Assembly: GCF_000331305.1 (NCBI RefSeq)
Contig: NZ_KB217478.1
Location: 1,115,366-1,179,365, forward strand
Reading direction: 5' to 3'
From: Calothrix sp. PCC 7103
GTDB taxonomy: Bacteria; Cyanobacteriota; Cyanobacteriia; Cyanobacteriales; Nostocaceae
DNA length: 64,000 bases
Position numbers and translations under genes: made by a program. How positions within the stretch are numbered: the stretch's first letter is position 1; each line of letters begins with the position of its first letter. The notes under the pieces are model-generated. The model ran no database searches. It worked only from the letters and a program-made list of their open reading frames with translations, and was not told where the DNA came from. Shown piece after piece: positions 44,006 through 52,687 of this stretch.

Positions 44006-45481
44006 ATGTTTAATTTTGATGTCATAGTTATTGGTAGCGGTATCGGTGGGTTAACAGCAGGTAGTTTACTTGCACATTACGGTAAGCGTGTGGTTGTATG
44101 TGAGAGTCATACAATTGCTGGTGGTGCTGCACATAGTTTTAGACGACGTGGTTTTGAATTTGATTCTGGACCCTCCTTCTATTGTGGTCTTACAGGCGCC
44201 AATAGTCTGAATCCTGTAAAACAAGTATTAGATATTTTAGGCGAATCTGTAGACGCTCTTGCATATGACCCATTAGGACACTATCATTTTCCAGAGAATA
44301 CTGTTGCCATTTATAGCGATAACTCTCTCTATCTCAATGAAGTATCCAAAATTACACCACAAGGCACCACCGAACTTCAACATTTTATAGATAAAATGCT
44401 TCCATTGTATGAAGCTATGAAAGGAATTCCGACTATAGCTTTACGTACAGACTGGCAGATGATACCTATATTGCTGAAAAATTATTTACCTTCATTATTC
44501 AAAATGCTACCTAATCTGCCACTGATACAAAGTTCAGTAGGTAATGTAATGGACGCAACAGTTACAGACCCTTGGGTGCGGCGCCTAATTGACCTAGAAT
44601 GCTTTTTATTATCAGGCTTAAAAGCACATGGTACTATTGCCCCCGAAGTAGCATTTATGTTAGGAGAACGTTCTCGTGCAGGAGTTGAATATCCTGTGGG
44701 TGGAAGTGGAGCAATAATTCAGGCGTTAGTGCGCGGCTTGGAACGTTGGGGTGGTATACTCCGTTTAGGGTGTCACGTTGAGCAAATTTTGGTTGAGTCA
44801 GGAAAAGCTGTTGGAGTCCAATTAAAAAATAATGAGATAATCAAGGCGCCTATCGTTATATCGAACGCGACAGTTTGGGATACTTATACAAAGTTATTAA
44901 ATCCAAACAACTTACCAGCATCATATCGTCAAAAAGCATTACAAACACCAGCAGTCGAAAGCTTCATGCATTTACACTTGGGAATAAAAGCTTCTGGTTT
45001 AGAAAACTTAACTGGACACCATGTAGTAGTTCACGACTCAAACCTAGATATAACCGTCCCAGGAAACACCTGTATGATATCAATTCCTACCGTGTGGGAT
45101 AAAAACTTGGCGCCAGAAGAACATCATGTAGTTCATGCGTATACATTAGAATCATATAAAGGATGGGAAAGAAACGAAGAGTACGAAGCAAAGAAAAACT
45201 CAAAAGCACAAACACTATATAGAGCGTTAGAGAGAATCATACCCGACATAAGGGAACGTGTAGTGTTAGAACTTATCGGAACACCATTAACACATGCACA
45301 TTATTTAAGAAGACATCAAGGAACCTACGGCCCAGCAATAGAAGCAACAAAAGGAATGTTTGAAGGCGCCAATACACCCATCAAAGGATTATACCGCGTT
45401 GGTGACAGCACCATGCCCGGTATCGGAGTACCCGCCGTAGCTGCTTCCGGAATACTATGCGCGAACACACTCCGTTCGTAA
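44006..45481 (+). CDS. CrtISO/phytoene-desaturase-like FAD oxidoreductase
   Basis: A 491-residue flavoprotein of the carotenoid isomerase/desaturase-retinol saturase group. The FAD site is VIVIGSGIGGLTAGSLLAHY (residues 6-25), then GGAAHSFRRRGFEFDSGPSF. The C-terminal GLYRVGDSTMPGIGVPAVAA (about 455) is the second FAD motif. Length fits CrtH-type prolycopene isomerases (about 500), but several paralogues exist in each cyanobacterium, so the substrate is not certain. The MCE/ABC lipid transporter genes start divergently 27 bases away, hinting at a lipid-related substrate. Confidence 0.88.
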   Translation: MFNFDVIVIGSGIGGLTAGSLLAHYGKRVVVCESHTIAGGAAHSFRRRGFEFDSGPSFYCGLTGANSLNPVKQVLDILGESVDALAYDPLGHYHFPENTVAIYSDNSLYLNEVSKITPQGTTELQHFIDKMLPLYEAMKGIPTIALRTDWQMIPILLKNYLPSLFKMLPNLPLIQSSVGNVMDATVTDPWVRRLIDLECFLLSGLKAHGTIAPEVAFMLGERSRAGVEYPVGGSGAIIQALVRGLERWGGILRLGCHVEQILVESGKAVGVQLKNNEIIKAPIVISNATVWDTYTKLLNPNNLPASYRQKALQTPAVESFMHLHLGIKASGLENLTGHHVVVHDSNLDITVPGNTCMISIPTVWDKNLAPEEHHVVHAYTLESYKGWERNEEYEAKKNSKAQTLYRALERIIPDIRERVVLELIGTPLTHAHYLRRHQGTYGPAIEATKGMFEGANTPIKGLYRVGDSTMPGIGVPAVAASGILCANTLRS

Positions 45482-45501
45482 TAAGCACTTCAGTGCTTAT
45501 T
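45480..45501 (+). terminator. Hairpin at the end of the CrtISO-like gene
   Basis: AATAAGCACT-TC-AGTGCTTATT is a ten-pair stem with a two-base loop that includes part of the TAA stop codon. No long T-run follows, so it may be an RNA-stabilising rather than a terminating hairpin. Confidence 0.5.
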
Positions 45502-45828
45502 AGGTATAATTTACTACTAATACAACGGATGTAACGAATGAATTATTGGTTACAAACAAAATTGAATTTAACTTTTAGAAAATTCATCGTATGGAAATTT
45601 GGTCATTAGTTGGTAATTAGTATAGTACTGCTGCACCTGTATGCAATAATAGCTTTAGGTAATTTATGAGGTTTTTGGTTTTGCAATATCTTTAAATCTA
45701 TTCAACATTTCCATTACATATTGCTGCAAAATTAAAAAATGATAGATATTTACAAGGCTTTGTGTAATGTCTTATTCTAATGTTCTATAAGTTATGACAA
45801 GCTTTAAGTCCTTTTAAATTTTTATAGT
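45502..45828. other. Intergenic region upstream of recQ with one repeat arm
   Basis: It begins with a single AACGGATG-type arm (CAACGGATGTAACGAATGAA at 45523). A degenerate partner AAATTCATCGTATGG lies about 50 bases on. The rest is AT-rich and must hold the recQ promoter. No ORF was seen. Confidence 0.55.
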
Positions 45829-47988
45829 ATGCTGACTTATCCCAATTTAGAACAAGCGCTGAAGCATCACTTCGGTTACGACAATTTTCGCCCAGGACAG
45901 CGACAGATTATCGAAGGCGCCTTGCAAAATCGGGATTTACTAGTAATAATGCCTACAGGTGGAGGAAAATCACTGTGCTTTCAGCTACCTGCACTGATTC
46001 GACCTGGGTTAACGGTTGTGGTGTCACCTTTGATAGCGTTAATGCAAGACCAAGTGGAAGCATTGCAGAAGAATGGTATTAATGCAACATTTCTTAATAG
46101 TAGTTTAAATTCACATCAAGCTAGGTTACGCGAGCAGGCAATTCTTAATGGTAAAATTAGATTGCTTTATGTGGCGCCAGAGCGGTTAATGAGTGAAAGG
46201 TTTTTACCATTTTTGGATTTAGTTCAGCATCAAATTGGAATTTCGAGTTTTGCAATTGATGAAGCACACTGTGTATCAGAATGGGGACATGATTTTCGTC
46301 CAGAATATCGTCAATTAAAATCGCTGCGTCAAAGATATCCAAATGTTCCGATGGTTGCACTTACTGCGACAGCAACCGAACGAGTACGTTCAGATATTAT
46401 TGAGCAATTGGGATTAAAAGACCCAAATATACATCTTACCAGTTTTAACCGCGAAAACTTATTTTATGAAGTTCGTACCAGAACCAAAAACGCTTATGCT
46501 GAATTATTGGAAATGATTCGTGAAAGTGATGGTTCGACAATTATTTACTGTTTGACTCGCAAGCAAGTAGACGAACTAACTTTTCAACTGCAACACAGCA
46601 AAATATCTGTTTTAGCTTACCATGCTGGTTTATCGGATGAAGAACGCAGCAGTAACCAAACTCGCTTTATTCGCGATGATGTACGTGTAATAGTCGCGAC
46701 AATAGCTTTTGGGATGGGTATTAATAAACCGGATGTACGGTTAGTAGTTCATTATAACTTGCCTCGGAACTTAGAAAGTTATTATCAAGAATCTGGACGT
46801 GCGGGAAGGGATGGGGAGTCATCGAGGTGTACTTTATTTTTCAACGTTGGTGATATAAAAACGATTGAATGGAGTATTGCACAAAAAACTGACGAACAAG
46901 AACAAAAAATCGCGCGTCAGCAATTGCGGCAAGTAATAGACTATGCTGAGACTAACGTTTGTCGTCGTACAGTTCAACTTGGTTATTTTGGTGAACGCTT
47001 TGCAGGTAACTGTGGAGCATGTGATAACTGTCGTAACCCTCAACCAACTCAAGACTGGACGTTAGAAGCGATGAAATTTTTATCGTGTGTCGCGCGTTCT
47101 AAAGAAAAATTTGGTATGACGCATGTTATAGATATATTACGCGGCGCCAAAACAGAGAAGATTAAGTTATATGAACACGATAAACTTTCGACATATGGTA
47201 TTGGTAAAGATAAAACGGTAAACGAATGGCGAACTTTAGCACGTTCATTATTACAGCAAGGTTTTCTCGAACAAACTAGCGATGGATACTCTGTATTAAA
47301 GCTGAACGAACAGAGTTGGGAAATAATGCGGCGCCAGCGTACAGTGTTTATAGTAGTACCCGCAGCGCAAAAAGTAGCTTTGCAAGAACTGAGTGGAAAT
47401 AATGTAGAAACTGAATTATTATTTCAGAGATTACGTTCGCTACGTAAAAAGTTAGCAGATGCTCAAGGAGTGGCGCCATATGTTATCTTTGCCGATAGCA
47501 CTTTAAAATTAATGGCACAATCACGCCCGCAAACCAAACAAGCATTTAGCAAACTTTCAGGAGTCGGGAGTCATAAATTAGCAGAATATGGTAGCCAATT
47601 CGTCAACGAAATATGTGCATACTGTAGAGAGAATAATTTATCATCAGAAAAACAAGAAATAACTCCGATTGTAAATAATACAGCAACTGGCACAGAAATA
47701 ATGAGCTTGCAATTACATAAAGAAGGTTTAAATATCAATGAAATAGCTAGAAAACGTAATTTAAAACCTTCAACAGTAATGCGTCATTTAATTGATTTAA
47801 TGGATAAAAATCATGATATAGATATAAATTTATTAGTACCAGTAAAAAAACAGCAGGTAATTTGGAAAGTACTAGATACTCTAGGTGACATTTCACTGAC
47901 TCCAATCAAAGAATATTTAGGAAACGAATATAGTTTTGAAGAAATTAGACTAGTTAAAAGTAAATGGAAAAAGAAATCGAAAAAATAA
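45829..47988 (+). CDS. recQ: RecQ-family ATP-dependent DNA helicase
   Basis: A 719-residue RecQ helicase acting in recombination and repair. Helicase motifs include the ATP loop [18 protein letters not shown] (about residue 39), DEAH in [23 protein letters not shown]-like [11 protein letters not shown] and motif [18 protein letters not shown] four-cysteine zinc site (CRRTVQL to [10 protein letters not shown], about 377-402) and RQC domain follow, then an HRDC domain (about 525-600) and a winged-helix-like C-terminus (about 640-719). Its TAA overlaps the next start by one base. Confidence 0.96.
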   Translation: MLTYPNLEQALKHHFGYDNFRPGQRQIIEGALQNRDLLVIMPTGGGKSLCFQLPALIRPGLTVVVSPLIALMQDQVEALQKNGINATFLNSSLNSHQARLREQAILNGKIRLLYVAPERLMSERFLPFLDLVQHQIGISSFAIDEAHCVSEWGHDFRPEYRQLKSLRQRYPNVPMVALTATATERVRSDIIEQLGLKDPNIHLTSFNRENLFYEVRTRTKNAYAELLEMIRESDGSTIIYCLTRKQVDELTFQLQHSKISVLAYHAGLSDEERSSNQTRFIRDDVRVIVATIAFGMGINKPDVRLVVHYNLPRNLESYYQESGRAGRDGESSRCTLFFNVGDIKTIEWSIAQKTDEQEQKIARQQLRQVIDYAETNVCRRTVQLGYFGERFAGNCGACDNCRNPQPTQDWTLEAMKFLSCVARSKEKFGMTHVIDILRGAKTEKIKLYEHDKLSTYGIGKDKTVNEWRTLARSLLQQGFLEQTSDGYSVLKLNEQSWEIMRRQRTVFIVVPAAQKVALQELSGNNVETELLFQRLRSLRKKLADAQGVAPYVIFADSTLKLMAQSRPQTKQAFSKLSGVGSHKLAEYGSQFVNEICAYCRENNLSSEKQEITPIVNNTATGTEIMSLQLHKEGLNINEIARKRNLKPSTVMRHLIDLMDKNHDIDINLLVPVKKQQVIWKVLDTLGDISLTPIKEYLGNEYSFEEIRLVKSKWKKKSKK

Positions 47989-48497
47989 TGAGTCTTCAAA
48001 TATCAGTTCGTTTAGCTCGACCCGAAGATGCAGAACAAATGCATCACGTTCACATTAACTCAGTGCGTCAACTTTGTGCAGTGGACTATACAAAAGAGCA
48101 AATAGAAGCTTGGGTAGGTCATCTAAACTCTGAAACACGTCATCAATATATGGTAAATGGCGCCAGAGATGAAGTAATATTCGTTGCAGAAGATGAAAAT
48201 AGCACAATAATAGGTTTTTCCGCTTTTGATATATATGGGGATATAAGTGCTGTTTACGTTCATCCTGACTATACACGTCAAGGAGTAGGGAAACAGTTAC
48301 TTCAAGTAGCAGAAAACGAAGCGTTAGCTCATAACTTCAAAAAGCTACAAATATCAGCTTCTATAACTGCTCTTCCTTTCTACAAAGCACAAGGTTATAA
48401 ATTTATTAAATACTCATTACATCGCTTGCGTTCTAATGTAAAAATACCATGTGCTTTACTAGAGAAATCACTAGTAACGGATATAACGAATGATTAA
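47988..48497 (+). CDS. GNAT family N-acetyltransferase
   Basis: A 169-residue GNAT acyltransferase. It has the start [18 protein letters not shown], the core strand DISAVYVHPDYTRQGVGKQL with the acetyl-CoA pyrophosphate loop (RQGVGK), and the late FYKAQGYKFIKYSL. The ATG at 47988 overlaps the recQ stop by one base (TAATG), so an upstream start at 47964 is unlikely. The last residues (VTDITND) and stop are encoded by an AACGGATG-type repeat. Substrate unknown. Confidence 0.9.
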   Translation: MSLQISVRLARPEDAEQMHHVHINSVRQLCAVDYTKEQIEAWVGHLNSETRHQYMVNGARDEVIFVAEDENSTIIGFSAFDIYGDISAVYVHPDYTRQGVGKQLLQVAENEALAHNFKKLQISASITALPFYKAQGYKFIKYSLHRLRSNVKIPCALLEKSLVTDITND

Positions 48498-48582
48498 TTT
48501 TATTTAATAAGTATAGAGTTGAGTTTTTTAGTTTTTTTATAAATAATTACTTATCCGTTACATCCGTTCATCATTCGTTGCC
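48475..48582. repeat. AACGGATG inverted dispersed repeat
   Basis: The left arm TAACGGATATAACGAATGAT includes the GNAT stop codon. The right arm ATCCGTTACATCCGTTCATC continues ATTCGTTGCC (48553-48582). The spacer is AT-rich, about 55 bases. The same family is found at 35829 and 40847. Confidence 0.85.
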
Positions 48583-48667
48583 AATATATATCTTAAATGT
48601 TATATTGACCTAAAATTCAAACCACTTAGTCTTTTTAGCGACTATTTATACTTAAACTAAATTTAAC

Positions 48668-48985
48668 ATGTCGAAAATAATAGGCATCGATAACATGACT
48701 GTAGAAGCAGTAAACAACGAGCTATCAAAAGGCGCCAAGTTTGTAGTATTTCCTTACTGCTTTTCAGTAGTGATAATGTCATTCAAACGGAGTTCTGATA
48801 TTTACTTTATTAAAGCAGGTGAAGGCGCCTTTGTTAAGAGTATTCCGTTTTTACTAATTTCATTATTCCTGGGATGGTGGGGAATACCTTGGGGGATTAT
48901 TTACACTATTCAATGTTTATTTGATAACCTTAGAGGTGGAAGAGATGTTACAGAGCAGGTAATTTCAGCATTAAGACAAGGGTAA
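48668..48985 (+). CDS. Small membrane protein of unknown function
   Basis: A 105-residue protein with a cytoplasmic-type first half (DNMTVEAVNNELSKGAKFVV), a possible reentrant hydrophobic stretch (VVFPYCFSVVIMSF) and one clear helical hairpin region IPFLLISLFLGWWGIPWGII (about residues 60-79). The end is polar. It resembles a conserved set of unnamed cyanobacterial proteins; I know of no function. It stands alone between the GNAT gene and the convergent seven-gene operon. Confidence 0.75.
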   Translation: MSKIIGIDNMTVEAVNNELSKGAKFVVFPYCFSVVIMSFKRSSDIYFIKAGEGAFVKSIPFLLISLFLGWWGIPWGIIYTIQCLFDNLRGGRDVTEQVISALRQG

Positions 48986-49005
48986 TTATATAAATTTTAA
49001 TTCCT

Positions 49006-49404
49006 CTAATGAGATTTTCCATCGCTACCTAAATATTCACGATAACCGCAAATTTTATCGCCACAGACATCAAAAGAAACGGCAATACGATTTTTGTAAG
49101 GTTGTCCCCGCATTATTCCTTTGTCTCTAAATTCAAAAACAACCGTTGTTTCACTACTGGTAATTCTTTCTAAGGAAGTTAAGGTAATACTTGAGCCAAA
49201 AACTTCATTTACGTATTCAAAAAATTGTTTCGCTCTTTCTTTGCCAGTATTTAAACCTTGATATGGGCCGATAGGGAACCAGAAAGTAAAGTCATCACTA
49301 AGCATATCTAAAAGAGGATTCCAATCACCAGTCCCTAAACCATGCATTAATTTGTCAAAACCTTGTTGACCAACTTTTAATGTATTATCTGAAGTTTCCG
49401 TCAT
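49006..49404 (-). CDS. NTF2-like (SnoaL/ketosteroid isomerase fold) protein
   Basis: A 132-residue protein with the cone-like NTF2 fold. It starts GFDKLMHGLGTGDWNPLLDM, LSDDFTFWFPIGPYQG, has middle strands FEFRDKGIMRGQPYKNRI and ends GDKICGYREYLG. SnoaL-like proteins isomerise or cyclise small molecules, or simply bind them. It is the last gene of a seven-gene minus-strand operon (28 bases after the quinone oxidoreductase gene), which suggests it acts on an intermediate of that pathway. Confidence 0.85.
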   Translation of the reverse strand: MTETSDNTLKVGQQGFDKLMHGLGTGDWNPLLDMLSDDFTFWFPIGPYQGLNTGKERAKQFFEYVNEVFGSSITLTSLERITSSETTVVFEFRDKGIMRGQPYKNRIAVSFDVCGDKICGYREYLGSDGKSH

Positions 49405-49432
49405 AATTGTAACCTAAGCACAAATAAAATTA

Positions 49433-50440
49433 TTAATATCTGACAACAACCTTACCACAATTCTGACCACTTAGCATATATTCAACAGCATTGGGAATAG
49501 ATTCAAGACCTTTAAATTGGGTTGGGTCAACTACTACTTTTAACTTTTTATCATAAAATAAATTTAATAACCGTTCCCGTGCTTCCGCAGCATAGTCTTG
49601 ATATAATGGCATGAGAAATCCTTTGATCGAAGCAGCTTTCCAAAATAGTTGATGATAAATTCGGGGTTGCGTTACTTTCTCGAAATCATTGCCGTATTCA
49701 GAAATAAAACCAACTATAACTAATCTTCCTCTCACCGCTAAATTTTCTACACAGGTATCAAAAATAGTTTTACCCACGCAATCAAAAATTAAATTAATGC
49801 CATTAGGGTATTCTTTTTTAAGAACTTGGTTTAAGTCTTCGCTACGATAGTTAATCGCGCGCTCGCATCCCAATTCTTTGAGTAATTGCGCTTTTGCTTC
49901 GGAACTACATGTCCCGATAACACGATTACCAGCTAATTTCGCTAATTGTACTGCAATGTGTCCCGTTCCCCCCGCAGCCGCAGTTACTAATACTACCTCA
50001 TTACTTGTCATCTCCCCCGCTTGTTCCAAAGCTACTAATGCCGAAACACCAGTTGGCATTAAAGTTAGTACCTCTGGTGTTGCTTCTGGTACTTTAAAAG
50101 TAATATTCGCATCAACACACTGGTATTCTCTATACCCACCACCTCGGTAAATAGTGACAACGTTATCACCTGGTAGTAAATGTTTAACATCACTGCCAAC
50201 AGCAATAACTTCCCCCACAGCTTCTACACCTAAATCAAAAGGTGGCGCCAGCTTAATGTAACTAATATCACCTCGACAAATTAAGGTATCAAACCCAGCA
50301 TTCACACCTGCAAATTTATTACGAATTAATATTTCGTTGGATGCGGGTTCGGGGATTGGAATATCGATAACTTCGATAGCTAATTTAAAATTGGCAGCAT
50401 GTTTGTTTGCTATTAGTTTTTTATAAGTTTTTGCAGTCAT
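49433..50440 (-). CDS. Zinc-free quinone oxidoreductase/MDR-family reductase
   Basis: A 335-residue medium-chain dehydrogenase/reductase without the zinc cysteines. An N-terminal GroES-like domain is followed by the NADPH-binding VTAAAGGTGHIAVQLAKLAG (about residues 151-170). NRVIGTCSSEAKAQLLKELG and CERAINYRSEDLNQ follow, as in quinone oxidoreductases and prostaglandin-reductase-like enzymes. It probably reduces an alpha,beta-unsaturated carbonyl. It lies in the seven-gene operon between the bicupin and the NTF2-like gene. Confidence 0.92.
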   Translation of the reverse strand: MTAKTYKKLIANKHAANFKLAIEVIDIPIPEPASNEILIRNKFAGVNAGFDTLICRGDISYIKLAPPFDLGVEAVGEVIAVGSDVKHLLPGDNVVTIYRGGGYREYQCVDANITFKVPEATPEVLTLMPTGVSALVALEQAGEMTSNEVVLVTAAAGGTGHIAVQLAKLAGNRVIGTCSSEAKAQLLKELGCERAINYRSEDLNQVLKKEYPNGINLIFDCVGKTIFDTCVENLAVRGRLVIVGFISEYGNDFEKVTQPRIYHQLFWKAASIKGFLMPLYQDYAAEARERLLNLFYDKKLKVVVDPTQFKGLESIPNAVEYMLSGQNCGKVVVRY

Positions 50441-50469
50441 AGGGGATGCGAGATATAAATGTTTGCAAA

Positions 50470-51378
50470 CTATATATAGTTACGATATGACAAAACAGTT
50501 CCCAACCGCGATAAATCTCTATCTACTCGAACAAAAAATAAACCACCATCATCTGTTACGTGTCTACCAGAAATGACAAAACTAGGGCAGTAACACATAG
50601 AACCTTTTGTGACGTGGTAATCACCAATATCGCAGTATCCAGAAATGCAATACGCCTCTTCGTTGTAAGATTGAATCATTGAATTGATACCATCGTAATG
50701 TGGCAAAACAGCAAGCAGCCATGTTCCACCCCCGTTAGAATGTTTTCTCAGATATTTCTTTTTTGCTACTTCAAATTGAACTGTGTCTGTTTTACCCCAC
50801 GGTAACAATTTACTGTCTAATGCTGGTATGTATTCGTTTAATCTTGCGCTTGAGTGATTATCTTGTAAGTTTTCATATTTTAATGGCACTGGCCCGTTTT
50901 CCATCCAGAGAATTTCTACTTCTTCCCCACCAATAACTTTCACTGAACCAAGTCTCACTCCCGCAGGAATAAAAGAGTAGCCATGCTTGTTTAATTGCCA
51001 ATCTCCTATTTGAATAGTACCTTTGAGTATAAAAATTTCTAAATCAGCAGTAAATATTCCAGCGGGTGCTTCAAATTGGGGTGGTAAATATACTATGGAA
51101 GTAGACGCACCAGAATTATGCCATGTTAGTAATCGACGTTTTGCTGATGTTACGCTTTTTGGCATACCATCAATTTGCCACTCTTGTTCTTCGGCAACAT
51201 TTATGTGAAAAAATTGATATTCACGAGGTACGTATTCTTGGGTAATTGCAGTGCTTCTTCCTGATAGGTTCAAACGTCCCGTACCATCTCCACCCCAATC
51301 TTCTTTGATGAAGGTTACATCTAAAAAGTCATCGGTCTCTTGTGCAGTTGTTTTATTGTATTCTTGTTGCATATTCAT
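50470..51378 (-). CDS. Bicupin (DUF4437-like) protein
   Basis: A 302-residue protein with two cupin-like barrels. The first is centred on FILKGTIQIGDWQLNKHGYS and FIPAGVRLG (about residues 118-147), the second on EEAYCISGYCDIGDYHVTKG (about 238-257). The layout resembles DUF4437/ChrR-like cupins, but the classic metal-binding HxH motif is not obvious in either barrel. It may bind, isomerise or oxidise a pathway intermediate. It is separated by only 4 bases from the alpha/beta hydrolase gene. Confidence 0.78.
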   Translation of the reverse strand: MNMQQEYNKTTAQETDDFLDVTFIKEDWGGDGTGRLNLSGRSTAITQEYVPREYQFFHINVAEEQEWQIDGMPKSVTSAKRRLLTWHNSGASTSIVYLPPQFEAPAGIFTADLEIFILKGTIQIGDWQLNKHGYSFIPAGVRLGSVKVIGGEEVEILWMENGPVPLKYENLQDNHSSARLNEYIPALDSKLLPWGKTDTVQFEVAKKKYLRKHSNGGGTWLLAVLPHYDGINSMIQSYNEEAYCISGYCDIGDYHVTKGSMCYCPSFVISGRHVTDDGGLFFVRVDRDLSRLGTVLSYRNYI

Positions 51379-51382
51379 TGCA

Positions 51383-52207
51383 TTAATTATCTATTATATC
51401 TATAAATTTTATTACTAAATTAGATATTTCTTCAACTTTTTGATTCATCATTAAGAATGTTCCACCTTCTATTTCTACAAATTTGGCTTGAGAAATTATT
51501 TTGGTAATAGAAGTTCGATTTTCTGGTTGGGACAAACCTATTTTTACAAGCGCTTTGATATTTTCAGTTCCCGATAATATTAAAGTTGGGCAATTAATTA
51601 AACTTAATCTTTCTTGAATAATGCTACAATATTCTTTGACAGCTAAAGAACCGTAAGGAGGATAACCATAACATTTCAACTCTTCCAAAAAACAACGAAA
51701 ATTTAGTTCAGCAGAATCAGTATAAATGCTACGAGATGATAATCTTTCTATTAACTGAGAATTATCTGATTTAATTTGATAAGTTCCTAAATTTTTATTT
51801 AAATAAGCCTCCATTTGCTGTTCGCTAAATTTATCGATATTAGATAATATTATTTTTTCGACTCGTTGAGGATATTCAGCCGCAACTTCTGCTGCAATAT
51901 AGGCGCCTGTGTGATTGCCTAAAATATTAGCTTTTTCTATTCCTAACTCATCTAACAGAGCAATTATAGTTTTAGCATAATCAGCAATAGAATATATTCT
52001 TGGTGGTTTATCAGAATCACCAAACCCCATTAAATCCATCGCAATTACACGATAATTTTGTGCAAATATGGGTATTAATTCTCGAAATTCATCACTACTA
52101 CGAGGATTCATATGCAGCAGAACTAATGCTTGTCCCTCACCAGCAATACGGTAAAGTATTTGTCCATCTTCCGTATCTAAAAAAGCGCGCTTAACTCGCT
52201 TACTCAT
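51383..52207 (-). CDS. Alpha/beta-hydrolase-fold protein with His at nucleophile elbow
   Basis: A 274-residue protein with a normal alpha/beta-hydrolase layout: oxyanion region VLLHMNPRSSDEF, VIAMDLMGFGDSDKPP, the elbow KANILGNHTGAYIAAEV, and FVEIEGGTFLMM near the C-terminus. The elbow G-x-Nuc-x-G reads GNHTG, so histidine sits where serine (or Asp/Cys) normally is. The usual C-terminal catalytic His-motif is also weak (EGGTFLM instead of GGHF-like). It may therefore be a non-hydrolytic binding protein or use altered chemistry. It is in the seven-gene operon. Confidence 0.88.
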   Translation of the reverse strand: MSKRVKRAFLDTEDGQILYRIAGEGQALVLLHMNPRSSDEFRELIPIFAQNYRVIAMDLMGFGDSDKPPRIYSIADYAKTIIALLDELGIEKANILGNHTGAYIAAEVAAEYPQRVEKIILSNIDKFSEQQMEAYLNKNLGTYQIKSDNSQLIERLSSRSIYTDSAELNFRCFLEELKCYGYPPYGSLAVKEYCSIIQERLSLINCPTLILSGTENIKALVKIGLSQPENRTSITKIISQAKFVEIEGGTFLMMNQKVEEISNLVIKFIDIIDN

Positions 52208-52223
52208 AGATTTCTCCCTTGTC

Positions 52224-52670
52224 TTATTTGACTCGTTCTTCCGTAACTAGAGTACGTTGAAATATTTTATTGTTTTTGAACCACTGCCAAGTGCGCGCGC
52301 GATAATTACTACAAGCGCTAATTTGAATCATTTCATATAAATACATATCCGGCGCCTGCTTATAAGAAAAGTGCAAAATGATTGTAGAATCATCTACCTC
52401 CCATGCTTGTCCTAAAAGTCGTTCGGTATCAAATAAAAGCTTTTTATCTTGATATATTCCGGGAAACTGATACTCCTCTCGCTTGCCATTCGACCAAGTG
52501 TAGCGATTAGTTTGGTAATAGGAATAAGCAGCGTCAACTGGAAATTGGCAGGTAAGGTGAGATTCATGTTTATCTAGAATATTTCCTTCCAAATCAACCA
52601 AAGTATACGTACCAACCCAGTCTCCTTCATGACGCACTAATACAGGCATTCCTTCTCTAATATTAGACAT
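52224..52670 (-). CDS. Lipocalin-like (DUF3598-like) protein
   Basis: A 148-residue beta-rich protein. The start MSNIREGMPVLVRHEGDWVG is preceded by GAGG six bases before the ATG at 52670, so the open frame to 52700 is not used. It continues with FPGIYQDKKLLFDTERLLGQ and ARTWQWFKNNKIFQRTLV. The WVGTYTLVDLEGN opening resembles DUF3598/nitrobindin-like barrels that hold small ligands, and part of the family has enzymatic roles. It sits between the aldehyde dehydrogenase and hydrolase genes, with gaps of 17 and 16 bases. Confidence 0.7.
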   Translation of the reverse strand: MSNIREGMPVLVRHEGDWVGTYTLVDLEGNILDKHESHLTCQFPVDAAYSYYQTNRYTWSNGKREEYQFPGIYQDKKLLFDTERLLGQAWEVDDSTIILHFSYKQAPDMYLYEMIQISACSNYRARTWQWFKNNKIFQRTLVTEERVK

Positions 52671-52687
52671 ATGACGCCTCACTTCTC

